Positions 1 through 11,314 of a DNA stretch of 64,000 nucleotides are shown here, piece after piece. The position numbers and the translations under genes were made by a program. The stretch spans positions 34,439-98,438 of the forward strand of contig JAMZAV010003112.1 in NCBI GenBank assembly GCA_024449915.1, in the 5' to 3' direction. The DNA is from Sweltsa coloradensis. Lineage: Eukaryota > Arthropoda > Insecta > Plecoptera > Chloroperlidae. Position 1 is the first letter of the stretch. Each line of letters starts with the position of its first letter. The notes beneath the pieces were generated by a model. The model was not told the origin of the DNA, did no database searches, and saw only the letters and a list, made by a program, of their open reading frames with translations.

Positions 1-60
1 GGTTCATCGTGACGATACAACATATTCATAGTCACAGATATTGCCTAAAGCAAGAATTTT
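1..60. repeat. Terminal fragment of interspersed repeat R
   Basis: The first bases of the window (TTCATCGTGACGATAC, then a CACAGATATTGCC block) match one end of a ~0.9-1 kb repeat found again near 1.28, 32.2, 50.3 and 51.6 kb. In those copies the end reads CTCATCGTGACGACACTA followed by a TTGTCGCA-type block. Only this end lies inside the window. The family is not identified. Confidence 0.55.
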
Positions 61-595
61 ACTGTTATTATGGATGAAGTTTTTGTAACACGTAGCATTG
101 CATGTCCCACATATTTGTTTCAAGACGAGAGATAAAGATAGAATCAAATTAGGGACCAGCTATAACACGGCGCATGTCACGTCACAAACAACATCTGCAG
201 GTAAATAGTAGATTGAAGTACGCAAGGATATGTTGGCCCCAGAGTTCAATCGACAATGACTAGCAGAGGTTGATAGATTCAAGGTATTGCAATTTCCCCT
301 TGTTTTTATGTTTCATTGGGTACAAACCCGGTGGTTTGACTGGGCTGGGGAAAGTCGTAACAATCCTGCTTCAGTAAAAAAAAAAAAAAGATGTAGATGT
401 CATCACTCGGGATGTGACAGGGCACAACACTGAGTTAACGAGCACTTCCAGGACAAGCAGGCCAGATTAATGAGGAAACAAACGATGTAAAGTACGTTAC
501 TACCCTACTGACAGACAATACCACATACGTGCACAAATTTTAACGTCAATAACCCACTTAGTAACACTAACTTACATTATTAGTAAAATAATGCT
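61..595. other. No gene recognised
   Basis: AT-rich spacer with a short A-run near 378-390. Part of it (about 420-480) resembles the interior of repeat R (a block on cast-off cytosines ending in GACAAGCAGG). I see no coding domain. Confidence 0.4.
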
Positions 596-690
596 TCAAA
601 CAATGATTGACTGGATATTGTTTAACGTCTCATATTTATGCAACTTGGCTAATCGAGACGACGGGAGGGACGGTAGAGATGAGTAATATG
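596..690 (-). repeat. Partial SINE X (tail end)
   Basis: Carries the hallmark head-to-tail block ATTGGATATTG, TAACGTCTCATATTTATGC and AACTTGGCTAATCGAGACGA, then a short GGGAGGGACG stretch before identity stops. Read on the minus strand this block looks like a 3' tail (…TATGAGACGTTAAGCAATATCC with CAAT repeats), which is why I assign minus. It is one of about a dozen copies in the window. Confidence 0.65.
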
Positions 691-699
691 CAACACATA

Positions 700-1330
700 C
701 ACAGGGAATTTGGTATAACAAAAACCCAAGCACAGAAACCGGACACCTCCTTTGTGTGACTTGGCTCTCATCCCACACTGATCAGAACCTGACACTTTCC
801 GAACATCAATCCCTCAAGCTGTACAGAGAGAACAGACTGAGACCAACACTAACATAACAAATGCTTTCCTGACAAGCAGGACAGTATAAATAGCGAACAA
901 ACCTCCCAGCCTAGACAGAACAGACAATCTCCCGAAGTTCACAAATATTAAAGAGAAAGACTTGGTCAAACAACACGTTCAGCAGTGACAGAAGCTAACT
1001 CCGTGTACTGAGGAGGCTCGCCGACACGAACAGACCGTAGAACGGAGACAAAACACGTCCGCCAGCGACAAGAACGACAGACCGACTGCGAGTGCGAGGC
1101 TGCAGCTGCGCTGTGTGTGAGCAAAGGTGATAGTCAAAAGGTGCGGGGCGGCGAGGTCATATCGATGCTATACGTAAAGTGCAATGAAACTCTTCAAAAT
1201 TGTGTTGATGACAATAGCACATGAACTCTGAGAGGTGTGATTATTTGGTTACGATTGATATTTCTATATGTGCAGTGAGGTTTATCGTGACGATACTGGA
1301 GTGTCGCAGATATTGTGCAAATTCACTTCT
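700..1330. repeat. Interspersed repeat R, copy 1
   Basis: This stretch aligns with 31370-32265 and 50720-51640. Shared landmarks are GACAAGCAGGACAGTATAAA, AACAGACAATCTCC, AGAAGCTAACTCC, a GACAAAACACGTCCGCC block, CAAAAGGTGCGGGGCGGCG and a terminal TCGTGACGATACT. The TATAAATA at about 886 could be a promoter TATA box, as in a long terminal repeat, but no flanking gag/pol was found and no partner LTR is assigned. I do not recognise the family. Confidence 0.55.
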
Positions 1331-2180
1331 TCGTTGCAAATGCAAAGTAAAAGTGGACAAACTAGGCCAAGGGTACGCCAACTTACTTTTTGATGCGATA
1401 CATGGTTCTCCTTGGAATATTCTTGAGTGTGTTGCTTGAATGAAGCTGACACTCCATGTATTGTTTTTTCTCTTACATCGTTGTGAATCATTTCTATGAT
1501 TGTTTCTATTCATTTTGCTAATGCCGCCGAGACAGCGCCAGCCACTCAATTGCTGACAGCAAGGATATTAAACACGATTGAACACTTCGTTTCAATCGTT
1601 TGGCTGACAGCCTTGCCATGCCTTTGTGTAAAAATACCTTGCCAATTAAAAATTTCACGAATTAAAACAAGAATAATTGCCATGTATACCAATTGTGACA
1701 CTCAACACAAATCTAAAAATAACTGATTTAGTTAATGACTAAAACAATAACAATTTAACACTTAGGACTAAATCACTTTGTGGAAACTGGGAAAACACGA
1801 TTTTACGGTCATGGAATTAAAGAATAGGAAAACTAAGAGATGACCAATTGGTTTTATGGAGTTGTTTGTTTTCTTGATGGTGTTGACCATGTGTTGACTA
1901 TTTTCAAGTTTACCGCATTCGTGCTGCCAACAATGATAGTGGTATGTTGCCCACGCAGTCTACATGCAGCCTAGCCTAGCCTATATTTCAATCTTAAAGT
2001 TATAAGAAATCTTGACCTAAATGTTCTTTTTAATTTTAGGAAGCAGTTTAATTGCCAAATACATACGTAAATGATCGACGGTATTGGTACCTATGAGAGA
2101 TACACAACGTGTTATTTAGTTTTTGTAGGTGGCTATAGTAGGCCTGTAACGAATTTGCTCTAGCTCTTCAAATAAAGAAG
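1331..2180. other. AT-rich spacer, no gene recognised
   Basis: Short open frames only, none with a recognisable domain. It ends at the left inverted repeat of element A. Confidence 0.4.
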
Positions 2181-2985
2181 TTAGGTGCACAAACCGTATA
2201 ACAAGCTGAAAATTTAACCAAGTGTTCTCAACACCCTGATTAAACTACTGTGTAAAATTACCCGAAATCACTTTAGCGGAAAAGGGTTTTAAAAAATGGC
2301 AAACGGGTAACTTTTCAAAAAAAGGGGAAGTTTTGTAACATCACTAATAAATAGCTGGAAGCTGATCGTCTGGACAAAACTGCACATACCTTGTTTTTAA
2401 CACTACTTTTTAATATCCATAAACGTAATAAAAGGCAAAGGCCAACAATTTTGATTTGGTATAGTCTGTTTTACACATAAATAGACCCCGAAATGCATTT
2501 TTAAACCGTTTCGCAATATTTCAATCTCATTCTTCAGACGAAATATGTAGAATTATCTAAAACTTATCCAGCAATTAAGTCATCTATGTGTCTGCTTCGA
2601 TAAAAAAAATTGACGACTTGAAAAACGTACATTTTAAAACATTGATTGTACGCTCGAAGCCGCGTATGCTGTATTGTCCACTTTTACCGCCAAAATATAA
2701 ACATAGCTAAATTCGAATTTGAAACATTATATACAACGCCAACTTGCAACATATGTTTTAAAACTCCACAAATACAACCCTTTTACATTAGACATTAGTT
2801 AGAATATCATAGATCATGTTCAAAATAAAATAGAACCTTACAAAATAAATCACAAAATATGCTCTGTACTTGTTCTTTAGATAGAAAATCAGCATCACAT
2901 GACTACATTCAAATTTATACACTCTCTCAACAATTCATTAAATTATAAAGAGCCTTTTAAAAGGCTAAATGGGCTTACAATGGGC
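2181..2985 (+). repeat. Left terminal inverted repeat of element A
   Basis: Begins about TTAGGTGCACAAACCG and ends about GGGCTTACAATGGGC. It is the reverse complement of 5943-6716 with scattered substitutions and small indels. It includes the palindromic block AGCCTTTTAAAAGGCT near its inner edge. Confidence 0.85.
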
Positions 2986-3421
2986 AAAAAGGGCTTATAA
3001 TGAGCAATTTTTTTCTTGTTTGTATTTGTTGTAAAATTTAAATTTTTTAATACTTGTTCATATTATATTAATTTTAATGATTGGTATAGGTAACGTATTT
3101 GTATTGTTTTGAATTGTATATTTTTGAATTGTTTAGGTTTTAGTTATACCTAACATTGTGGGTTTTGATACCTGTTGTTATAGATAAATAAATAATACAT
3201 AAAAAATTAAAAAGTTCAATGATTTATGGTTTCTTTAGTGCAAAGTCTTACGAACACTCGCGAAATCACATCAGTTTAGGTTAACGCCGTGGTAACACTG
3301 CCCGAATGTATTAGACCTAGGAAAAAAGAAAATGTTATGAACATTAACTTGTATTTGGATGATTTTGTAGAATTCATATTTTCATGACCGCTTTTCCTTA
3401 ATTTTGGTCATCATTAGTGAT

Positions 3422-4537
3422 TTAAGATGTGTCTTGAAAATTGAACACGTTGTAACAGTCTCGATTACATAGGCAAATATCTGTACAATCCAGTCCATTT
3501 CGATAGCAGGGGCATTTATCGGAATCAGTGCACAAGAGCTTTGTTCTAAAAGTGCAGAAAAAATCTTTCAACTTTTCCATTACACAAGGTCCCTCATGAT
3601 TCCGGATAAATGGTCCTGACTGAGAATGAAACAACACGGTTTGAATACTTTTCTGAAATTTTTATTTTAATGGCAAAAGGACGGAATGCATTTGATATCT
3701 CAGTGTCAACTCCAGCTTCATTTAAAAATTGAATGTACATTCCCAAAACTTTAGGGAGCTGTATTATTTTTCCGTTTTCAATCGAGTCTTTGCAAGAATC
3801 CCAAATAAAGTCTGCGGCTTGGTCATATTTGTTATTGGTTTGATATTTTTTTGCGGATTTGATGTTTCTTGTGCTTGTGTATTTTTGATAACAGTTTCGA
3901 TGATACCTCGCGTTTACAGCAAAGAGATCGCTTTCAAATGAAATTCGTTTGCTTATATTTTGATCACCTCTAGTTAATGGGGCTTGCAAAACAGACTCTC
4001 TGACTCGAACAGGATTCATGTCGACAAGTAAAAACAAACGCCCTCGTTTAAATTTATCTTCTTTCTCGCCACAAATTAAACAGTTGATATTCCAATCAAA
4101 TTTAAGTGATCATTCCTAGCACGGCGTTTAGACTCAGTTGGTACATTGTACGTAAGGGCCTTCTTCAGATAAACGTTTTTTGCTCTTTCTTGTTTGCGTG
4201 AGTCTGTATAAACAGTTCTACATTTTTGGTGAAATTTGTATGGGAAACTGTCAACTGTACTTTTTCGGTATTTAAGAACTTTAATAGCCACATCGTCCTG
4301 CCTATCTCCAAACGATTTTATAAGTGTAACAAAACCTTTCTTAGTCAAAATCGTTTTATATTCTGTGGAAACTAATGGGCCTTCCTTGCCATCACAAATA
4401 CCACACACGGTAGTTCTGTGAAATGTTGATTTAATATATTCTTTCGCCGAAGGGATTGCAAAATCGTCCTTGTCACCTATTTTAATAAATGTGCGGTTGT
4501 GTGAGTTTTGTAAAATGTATAATTTATTAGTCTTATA
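3422..4537 (-). pseudogene. Internally deleted Academ-like transposon protein: zinc modules fused to Cys-rich end
   Basis: Three minus-strand reading pieces join across frameshifts. The upstream piece (about 4537-4076, no ATG needed) has CGIC ... HQKC. After a frameshift near 4080 the next piece (down to 3594) has CLIC ... YHRNC, preceded by a DWN motif that also opens the homologous copy at 21844. A frameshift near 3630 leads to the last piece (3637-3422), with cysteines at residues 36, 42, 44, 51, 55, 57 and 61, a CXC/tesmin-type pattern. In the family this Cys-rich end normally follows a nuclease domain of several hundred residues; here it follows the N-terminal helical region directly, so about 900 residues are gone. 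Seen: motifs, frameshifts, order. Inferred: internal deletion giving a non-autonomous element. Sure of the family link; the superfamily name is from memory. Confidence 0.7.
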
Positions 4538-5764
4538 TTATTATACATTTCAGTCAGTAATAACCCATTTCCAGGTTATTTTGTATGATTTTTCATGATT
4601 TACATTAAAAGAAAAAGGTAAAACAACAGGCACAACCATTCGTAGACTACAATAAAACTTCCACAAAATTAGTGAATTAACACAATAATCTGGCACCGAG
4701 TTATAAAATACTGAACGAACTGTCCTGTTCGAAATATCTAACAGGACTGAACTGATATTATCCTTTAGCAAAGCTCTTGCACCCTTTCACCAATTCATTT
4801 TTGTATTTGTAATTATTTACAATAACCTGAGTAGAGTTGAGCATACGATCATTTAGGTTTAAGTATGTTGGAGCATAACGCTTGATAACACGAATGGGAA
4901 GATGCGGTAAAGAAACGATATACCACACATATTTCAGTGGAGGGACTCGATTTAATACGCGTCAACAAATTTGTATGCTTATTGCATTGGTAGTAAAGAT
5001 ATGTAAACACAGAAGAGATGAGCAATCATAACGTAGGTGGATCGTACAGTCGCTTCAATTTTTTATGCGTTGTGTGCATGTATTATTTTAAAGCCAAACT
5101 GGGGGAAGGAGCTGAACAACTGGACAATTTCATGAAAATTTGGCAATTATTTGTGTTTAGAAATACATATTGTGTTGTTAGTGTTATTAACAATGTTATC
5201 GACATTAAAAATCACAATACAATATGAAGGTTTAAAACTATTTTAGCACACAGCAACATTTAAATAAAACACAGCACAGCTCTTAAATTTAACATTAGGC
5301 CAACCAATTTACCATGTTGATACTTTTATAGTCTTAATTATATTAATAAAAAGGATGTGTGTAAATTCGATATAATTTTACAAAACGTTTCATATACATA
5401 AGGAAAAGTCGGGATCATTTCAGCAGTGTAACCCGTATGAGTAATCTAAAAATACAAAGCGACAAAAATCACATCTGAGGTTTTATTTATTTTTTAAACA
5501 AAGGAATTTGACCATGTAGTAGTAAATTTAAATACAACTTAACATATGATGTAACTAGCAGGGTGAAATAGAAAATTTCAATTTATTTTCTTTCCATTTA
5601 TGACCCATTTTATTTTCTAACATACTATAAGAAAATGTAATATATAGATTTAATTTCATATACTTATTACTTACGTTTCTATGTGAAAATTGTTTATTGT
5701 ATACAAGGAGATTCTAAAGCAAAATTGGAAGAAATAGTGAAATAAAACATATATTTTTCACTTT

Positions 5765-5930
5765 TTGCCGTTTTACCCATTTTTTGTTTTACCTTTTCCG
5801 CTAAAGTGATTTTGGGTACATTTGCACCACACATTTGTGAGGGCCTAAGGAAGGCTTGGTTATAAAATCAGCGTGTAATACAGTTTGTGCACCTAAAAGT
5901 GAAAATTTCAATTTTGGTTAGTCCTCCATA
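5765..5930. repeat. Internal extra copy of element A terminal sequence
   Basis: Blocks TTTTCCGCTAAAGTGATTTT, CAGTTTGTGCACCTAAAAGT and TTAGTCCTCCATAAATC repeat, in the same orientation and order, the last ~150 bp of the right terminal repeat (6597-6745). Divergence is clearly higher than between the two main arms. It may be the end of an older inserted copy or a subterminal duplication. Confidence 0.6.
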
Positions 5931-5942
5931 AATCATTGAAGT

Positions 5943-6716
5943 TGCCCATTGTAAGCCCATGTAGCCTTTTAAAAGGCTCTTTATAATTTAATGAATTGTT
6001 GAGAGAGTGTATAAATTTGTATGTAGTCACGTGATGCTGATTTTCTATGTTAAAAAGAGTACAGTGCATATTTTTGATTTATTGTGTAGGGTTCCTTTTT
6101 TATTTTGAACAGGTTCTAGACATTTTTCTTGCCTGAGAAAAAATGGTTGTATTAGTTATTTTATAACATATTTCTTTTTGGTTTTTCATGTTTCAAATTC
6201 AAATTTAGCTATTTTTATTTTTTGGGGGAAAAGGGGAAAATAAAGCTACCGGCTTTAGCATACAATCAATGTTTAAAAATACGTTTTTCAAGCTCAATTT
6301 TTTAAAGAAGCAGACACATAAAGGGCTTATAGCGGGTAAGTGTTAGATAAATTTTCCCTATTTGCTGAAGAATGAGATTGAAATATTGCGAAACCCGGGT
6401 TTTAAAAGCATTTCGGGGTCATTTTTTGTGCAAAACAGACTTATAAAATTAAAATTTTTGGCTTTTCCCTTTTATTACGTTTATAGAAATTAAAAAATAT
6501 GTTAAAAAAAAGGTTGTGCGTTTTGTCGAAAGATCAGCTTCCAGCTATTTCTTATGGTTACAAAAATTCCCCTTTTTTTTTAAAAGTTTCCCCTTGCCAT
6601 TTTTTAAAACCCTTTTTCCCCTAAAGTGATTTCGGGGAATTTTTCACAGTATTTAAACAGGGTGTTGAGAACACTTGGTTAAATTTTCAGCTTGTTTTAT
6701 ACGGTTTGTGCCCTAA
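5943..6716 (-). repeat. Right terminal inverted repeat of element A
   Basis: Reverse-complement partner of 2181-2985. The outer end reads ACGGTTTGTGCCCTAA. Similarity to the internal copy at 5765-5930 continues outward to about 6745 (TTTACTCCTCTATAG), so the true transposon end may be there. Confidence 0.85.
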
Positions 6717-6884
6717 AAGTGAAATTTCAATATTTTTTTACTCCTCTATAGAGCGAGTGCGACAAATTTGGTTTTGTTGCCACTTGGCAGTGACAGAGCG
6801 CGATGTTTTTTCGTTGGTTGTCCCCCACACGAGGTAGCAAAGATGGAAGAACCTAAATTTGCACTTGTCCAATGGCTTAAACAA

Positions 6885-7225
6885 GAATTTTTTGATTGGA
6901 TATTGCTTTACGTCTCATATTTATGCAACTTGGCTAATCGAGACGAAGGGAGGGACGTAAGGGATGACGCGGGGGGACAAGGGGTGGACCGGCCTGTGCT
7001 GGTCAGAACCAGCCACAAGCATATGGGGAGGGCAGGTGTTCCCCCACGTCGTGGTCGTCTCCGTCTGTGTCATCATCCGTCTGTGTTGTCTTTGTCGTCG
7101 CCGTCGGGGAGGTAGTCAAAGGGAAGGGGTTCACCGACGACGACCCAGAGCTCGCCATTAGTTTCAGGGAGTGAAACTCCCCTATTCACGAGCCAAGCCG
7201 CGAGAAGGTGTCGAGTTGGAATTTG
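6885..7225 (-). repeat. SINE X, near full-length copy
   Basis: A ~340-bp unit from TTGGATATTGCTTTACGTC through GACGCGGGGGGACAAGGGG, CAGAACCAGCCACAAGC, CCCACGTCGTGGTCGTC and GGGGAGGTAGTCAAAGGGA to CGAGAAGGTGTCGAGTTGG. The same unit recurs near 26.2, 28.5, 42.1, 49.2, 52.8, 53.2, 53.5 and 57.5 kb. The minus strand ends in the TATGAGACGT...CAATATCCAATC tail, so it probably reads leftward. I see no convincing Pol III boxes in it. The open frames crossing it are not genes. Confidence 0.75.
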
Positions 7226-7479
7226 AAGGCCCCTTAAACAAGAAGAAAACAAAAAGCAATCAGTGGTCCCAATACGGTAGGTACGAAATTTTGATTTGGA
7301 GGAGTTTCGTAAGTGTAGCGGAGGCCCCAATGCAGAGACCTACGTAGTAGAATGGCACGATACCAGAAAGATGCCCTTGGGCGGCTGGAAAGTGTACAAA
7401 GCGGTCGTTCTAATGGTTCACGGTAAGTGAGTAGCTATAGGGCAAGCCTAGTAGACTTTGAGCCAACTGTAGGTATACC

Positions 7480-8830
7480 TCCCCCCCCCGGGGCGGAAGG
7501 TCTGAGGGTGGTTTAAGGTACTTTTATATATTGACTTTCGATTTCCGCTTGTTAGCCATCACGGGTTTGGTGGGTGTACCCACCAGGGGTGACCAAAGTA
7601 CCCACTGTAAAAATAAAAAATAATCATTTTCGGTGGTAATGGGGCACTCACAAACCTCCCCCTATGCAGAGCGGAAGGTCTAAGGGTGGTTTTAGGTACT
7701 TTCTTATATTGACTTTCGATTTCCGCTTGTAATCTATCACGGTTTTGGTGGGTGTACCCACCAGGGGTGACCAAAGTACCCACTGTAAAAATTAAAAAAT
7801 AATTATTTTCGGTGGTAATGGGGCCTTCACAAACCACCCCCTACGCAGGGCGGAAGGTCTAAGGGGGGTTTTAGGTACTTCTATATATTGACTTTCGATT
7901 TCCGCTTGTTAGCCATCACGGTTTTGGTGGGTGTACCCACCAGGGGTGACCAAAGTACCCACTGTAAAAATAAAAAAATAATAATTTTCGGTGGTAATGG
8001 GGCCTACACAATCCTCCCCCCTACGCAGAGCGGAAGGTCTAAGGGTGGTTTGACGCCCTTAAATATATTTAATTTGAGTTTAGTTTGCAAGATATCATGG
8101 TTTGGGTGGGTGTTCCTACTAAGGATGACCAAAGTACCTATCGAAAAAATAAAGAATTTTCAATTTCTATCGTAAATGGACTTTCCTAAACCTGCCAAAA
8201 ACCTAGGCCGAAGGTCTAAGGGTAGTTTAAGGTACTTCTATATATCGACTTTTGATTTCTGCTTGTTATTCGTCACGGTTTTGGTGGGTGTACCCACCAG
8301 GGGTGACCAGAATACTTACTTTAAAAATGAAAAATAATACATTTCGGTTGCAAAGGGGTCTTTCCCCTGCCCCTACGCAGGGCGGAAGGTATGAGGGTGG
8401 TTTTAGGTACTTTAATATATTAGTGTAAGTTTATGCTTGTAAGATAAAATGGTTTAGATGGGTGTACCCACCAGGGATGACTGAAGTACCCACCGTAAAA
8501 ATACATATCTGTCGATTTATATCATAAATGAAATTTCCTAAACCTTCCCTACAACTGGACCAGAAGGTCTGGGGTGGTTTTAGGTACTTTGATGTATTGA
8601 CTTTTGATTTCCACTTGTTATCCGTCATGGTTTTAGTGGGTGTAACCACCAGGGGCGACCAAAGTACCCGCTGTAAAAGTGAAAAATATTAAATTTCGAT
8701 CGTAAGCGGTCTTCGTAAAACTCCCCGTACGCAGGGCGGAAGGTCTAAAGGTAATTTTAGATACTTTTATACATTGAGTTTATATTTAAGCTTGTAAGCT
8801 GCCTTAACTTTGGTGGGTATACCCACCAGA
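7480..8830 (+). repeat. Tandem array of ~178-bp units (8 copies)
   Basis: The anchor GCGGAAGGT (or a one- or two-base variant) recurs at about 7493, 7671, 7850, 8030, 8207, 8382, 8560 and 8736, a spacing of 175-180. Each unit then has a TGACTTTCGATTTCCGCTTG-like block, an 8-bp-arm hairpin TGGTGGGT-GT-ACCCACCA, and AGGGGTGACCAAAGTACCC. The first four units are close to each other and the last four are more diverged. A lone relic of the hairpin lies near 9137. It encodes nothing I can recognise. Confidence 0.85.
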
Positions 8831-10929
8831 AGTAAATTAATTTCACCGCGTAAGCCGTAAACAATAATAAATGACTAATTTTGCTTGTAAATGAACCAAA
8901 CATTGACATTTTGCGTTGTACCCTATCGACTTGTGGTCTAATTAAATTAATTATTTTACTTTGTAGGGTTGTACAAACGATGACAAACAAATCTATATTT
9001 TAAATCTAGCAGCATTAAATTGAATGCCATTTATGACCGAATTGATCCACTTTGGTTGGTGTAACAAGAACAAATGTATAATAATAATCACTATAGCTGC
9101 TATGCTTTAGATGTGGCTTGTTTACTTTCAATATGTTGGTGGGTACACCCACGATGGGATTTCAAGTTGATTGTATTTGAATATAAAACATGGAATTTAT
9201 TTTTATTTTTAAAATAGTTTAAAATGCTGCATATTAGCATTGAGTATAGATTAAAGAACATGAGAAATTATGTAAATCATGTTACTAGACATTAAAATAT
9301 TGTATAAAGTTTAAATTATACTAGGTGATCAACTAAGATGCAACCCTATCTTTATTAAACTTGTCGTTTACAAGTCTTGTAATGCTAAATATCAGTAGTA
9401 GGTAGCATTAATGCCACACTTTTAATAACAATGTAATGGTACATGCATAATGGCTTATTGCATGGTATTCTGTAATGTCAACTTGTAACCGAATAACCCT
9501 AAATGGGTTTTGTTGAGAAACCCTACTATGTGTCCATAATAGAAGCCAAAGCGGGAAAATATATTTAACGAAATAAAAAACATGTTATACAAAAATATAT
9601 AGATAAATTATATAAATGTGCACAATTTGATAATTTGAATGATGAACGAAGCTAACTATCAATAGAAGCAATCTGTGTCTACTGTCGCTCGCCTAACTAT
9701 TTCTCCTTAGATATCTGCATAATGTGCGTAAGCACACACGCACAATATTATTGTAAATCAGTTTTTTAACTGAATATGAGACGTTAAATAAATAAATAAA
9801 ACCCACATCTTATTCCTTTTTTGAGGTGATTATTATCAGTTCTGATGCAGGGTCGCAGTGGGCGTTAATCTAGTACCCGAGTTAAATGATAATTCGATAC
9901 AACGGACTACTAATGTTTTTATGGCCAATTAACACTAAGCAAGAAAATATGGTAAATAATAATATAATAACATCATTTATTTGGACAGCGCGGTTACTAA
10001 AATGTTGTCAGTAAAAGATTTTGTATATAATAACCTGCTTATGAGCATTTTATAATGTTGCTACGAATTACACAACAAAATAATGCCAAGTAGTATATAA
10101 TATACTGGTCCTTTGAGTTATATGTATTATTATATACATCAATTAATTGAAATTTATTGACGATAAAAAATATGCATCTCACTTATAACATATTCAAAAG
10201 TAATAGAAACTATTAACTTTTGTAGATTTTTGTAAATTATAATTTGTATTGCACGGATTTGTACAGGCAAATTGTACCTATATTGCATGGTAGCCAGCTT
10301 AATATGTTTATCTTTGCTTCAATACCGATTGCCTCTTTAAGACTAAATGATTCAGTTAATTAATTATAATTTATCCTATTATACAGAACACTTATATAGA
10401 ATATTTCAACGAAAAAAAAAGTCGTATACATGCAATTTATTCTGTAGTTGCATAAATAATACAAAATTTTCTGAACTTTTAAACAATTTAAATTAAACAA
10501 ATACATAGTTTTTGATCGAAATACATAAAAACTATGCTAATTATATTTATTCAAACTAAATATAAACAAAACATCAAACGGTGTGACCATAATTTCAGAT
10601 TACGGCATGCGGCTTCCCACAGCGAGGTTTTTCGAGTGTTTTTTGACAAATTTGACCCAAAATGCATTATTAACATATGCATAAAATTACATATTTTTAA
10701 TCTACTCATCAAGACCTTTCATTTGAATAGTCACATGCCCATAAAGGAACGAAAAATTTTCATGTTGTCCAAAACAGCATAGGGTGCTATCTCCAGATAT
10801 AGTAATGATAACTCCCTAAAGTTAATTTCTAAAATTCGAAATATTTAATTGAAATGAAATTATGAAGAAAAACTAGACCATTTGCGTATAGTTGGCTCTA
10901 AAAAAATATTTTTAGTTTTGGGACAAAAA
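8831..10929. other. AT-rich interior of element E, no gene
   Basis: Long AT-rich stretch without a supported coding region. Near 9774 there is a TATGAGACGTTAAATAAATA string, a short relic of the same 3' tail seen in SINEs X and Y. Confidence 0.45.
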
Positions 10930-11213
10930 TGTTTGGTCACCCCTGGTGGGTACACCCACCAAAGTCATGATGGCTAACAAGTGAAAATCAAAATGTAATA
11001 TGAATAGCTTCTCGAAACCACTTTCAAACCTTCCGCCCCGGGGGGGGGGAGGGTTTGGATTAGCTGGCTCATGGACTATAGCCCTCTATCTAGCCCTAGA
11101 CATTGGCTTGACCTCTTTTAAGGCAAACAGTAGATTAGGCCCTAGCCAGCTCTGGGACTGTTGGGGATTTTTTTTGTTGTGGTTCACATTTCGCAACTTC
11201 TTATATAATGAGT

Positions 11214-11290
11214 AAGTTAGTTATTAGGATTTAAGGGCACTAAACACTAAGGTTATTAGTGCCCGTATTTTCTTTTATAGTGGCGAGTTA
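11214..11290 (-). repeat. 3' end fragment of an I-like LINE
   Basis: TTAGTTATTAGGATTTAAGG followed by GGCACTAAACACTAAGG and TTATTAGTGCCCGTATT repeats the block at 16533-16600, which is the 3' end of the minus-strand RNase H-bearing LINE. This copy is 5'-truncated to the tail alone. Confidence 0.6.
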
Positions 11291-11314
11291 TTTTAGTTGT
11301 TATATTAGTGTTTT

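Larger units (their letters stand above)
2181..6716 (-). mobile_element. Element A: DNA transposon with ~800-bp terminal inverted repeats
   Basis: The sequence 2181-2985, reverse complemented, aligns almost end to end with 5943-6716. Shared blocks include ACGGTTTGTGC, GGTGTTGAGAACACTTGG, AAAGTGATTTCGGG, ATCAGCTTCCAGCTATTT, GAATGAGATTGAAATATTGC, AATCAATGTTT and CTTTATAATTTAATGAATTG. By eye the arms are roughly 80-90% identical. The interior holds a minus-strand coding remnant (3422-4537) with zinc-binding modules and a Cys-rich end, the same family as the coding pieces at 21.8-25.2, 36-39 and 44.7-46 kb. The central nuclease part is missing, so this is a non-autonomous derivative. The outer edge could run a further ~30 bp on the right. 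I could not fix the target duplication. Confidence 0.85.
7430..11095. mobile_element. Element E: non-autonomous inverted-repeat element with one amplified arm
   Basis: The left edge (about 7430-7610) and right edge (about 10930-11095) are inverted copies. Both carry, outside to inside, a CTATAGGGC-like block, TGAGCCA, a C/G run, GGGGCGGAAGGT, CTTGTTAGCCATCA and GGTGGGTGTACCCACCAGG. Only the left arm is multiplied into tandem units (7480-8830). The interior (8830-10930) is very AT-rich with no domain-bearing frame, so this is a non-autonomous element. Its autonomous partner is not recognised. Confidence 0.7.

Noticed and set aside
6768..7161. Open frames of 115 and 65 codons across SINE X
   Set aside because: They follow the GC-rich SINE and break in every other copy; no domain.
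7480..8830. Regular array with hairpin units, possible CRISPR
   Set aside because: Units are ~178 bp and similar along their whole length, with no unique spacers, and the genome is eukaryotic. It is a transposon-end satellite.
7559..8990. Open frames inside the 178-bp array
   Set aside because: They repeat the non-coding unit; not conserved in frame between units.
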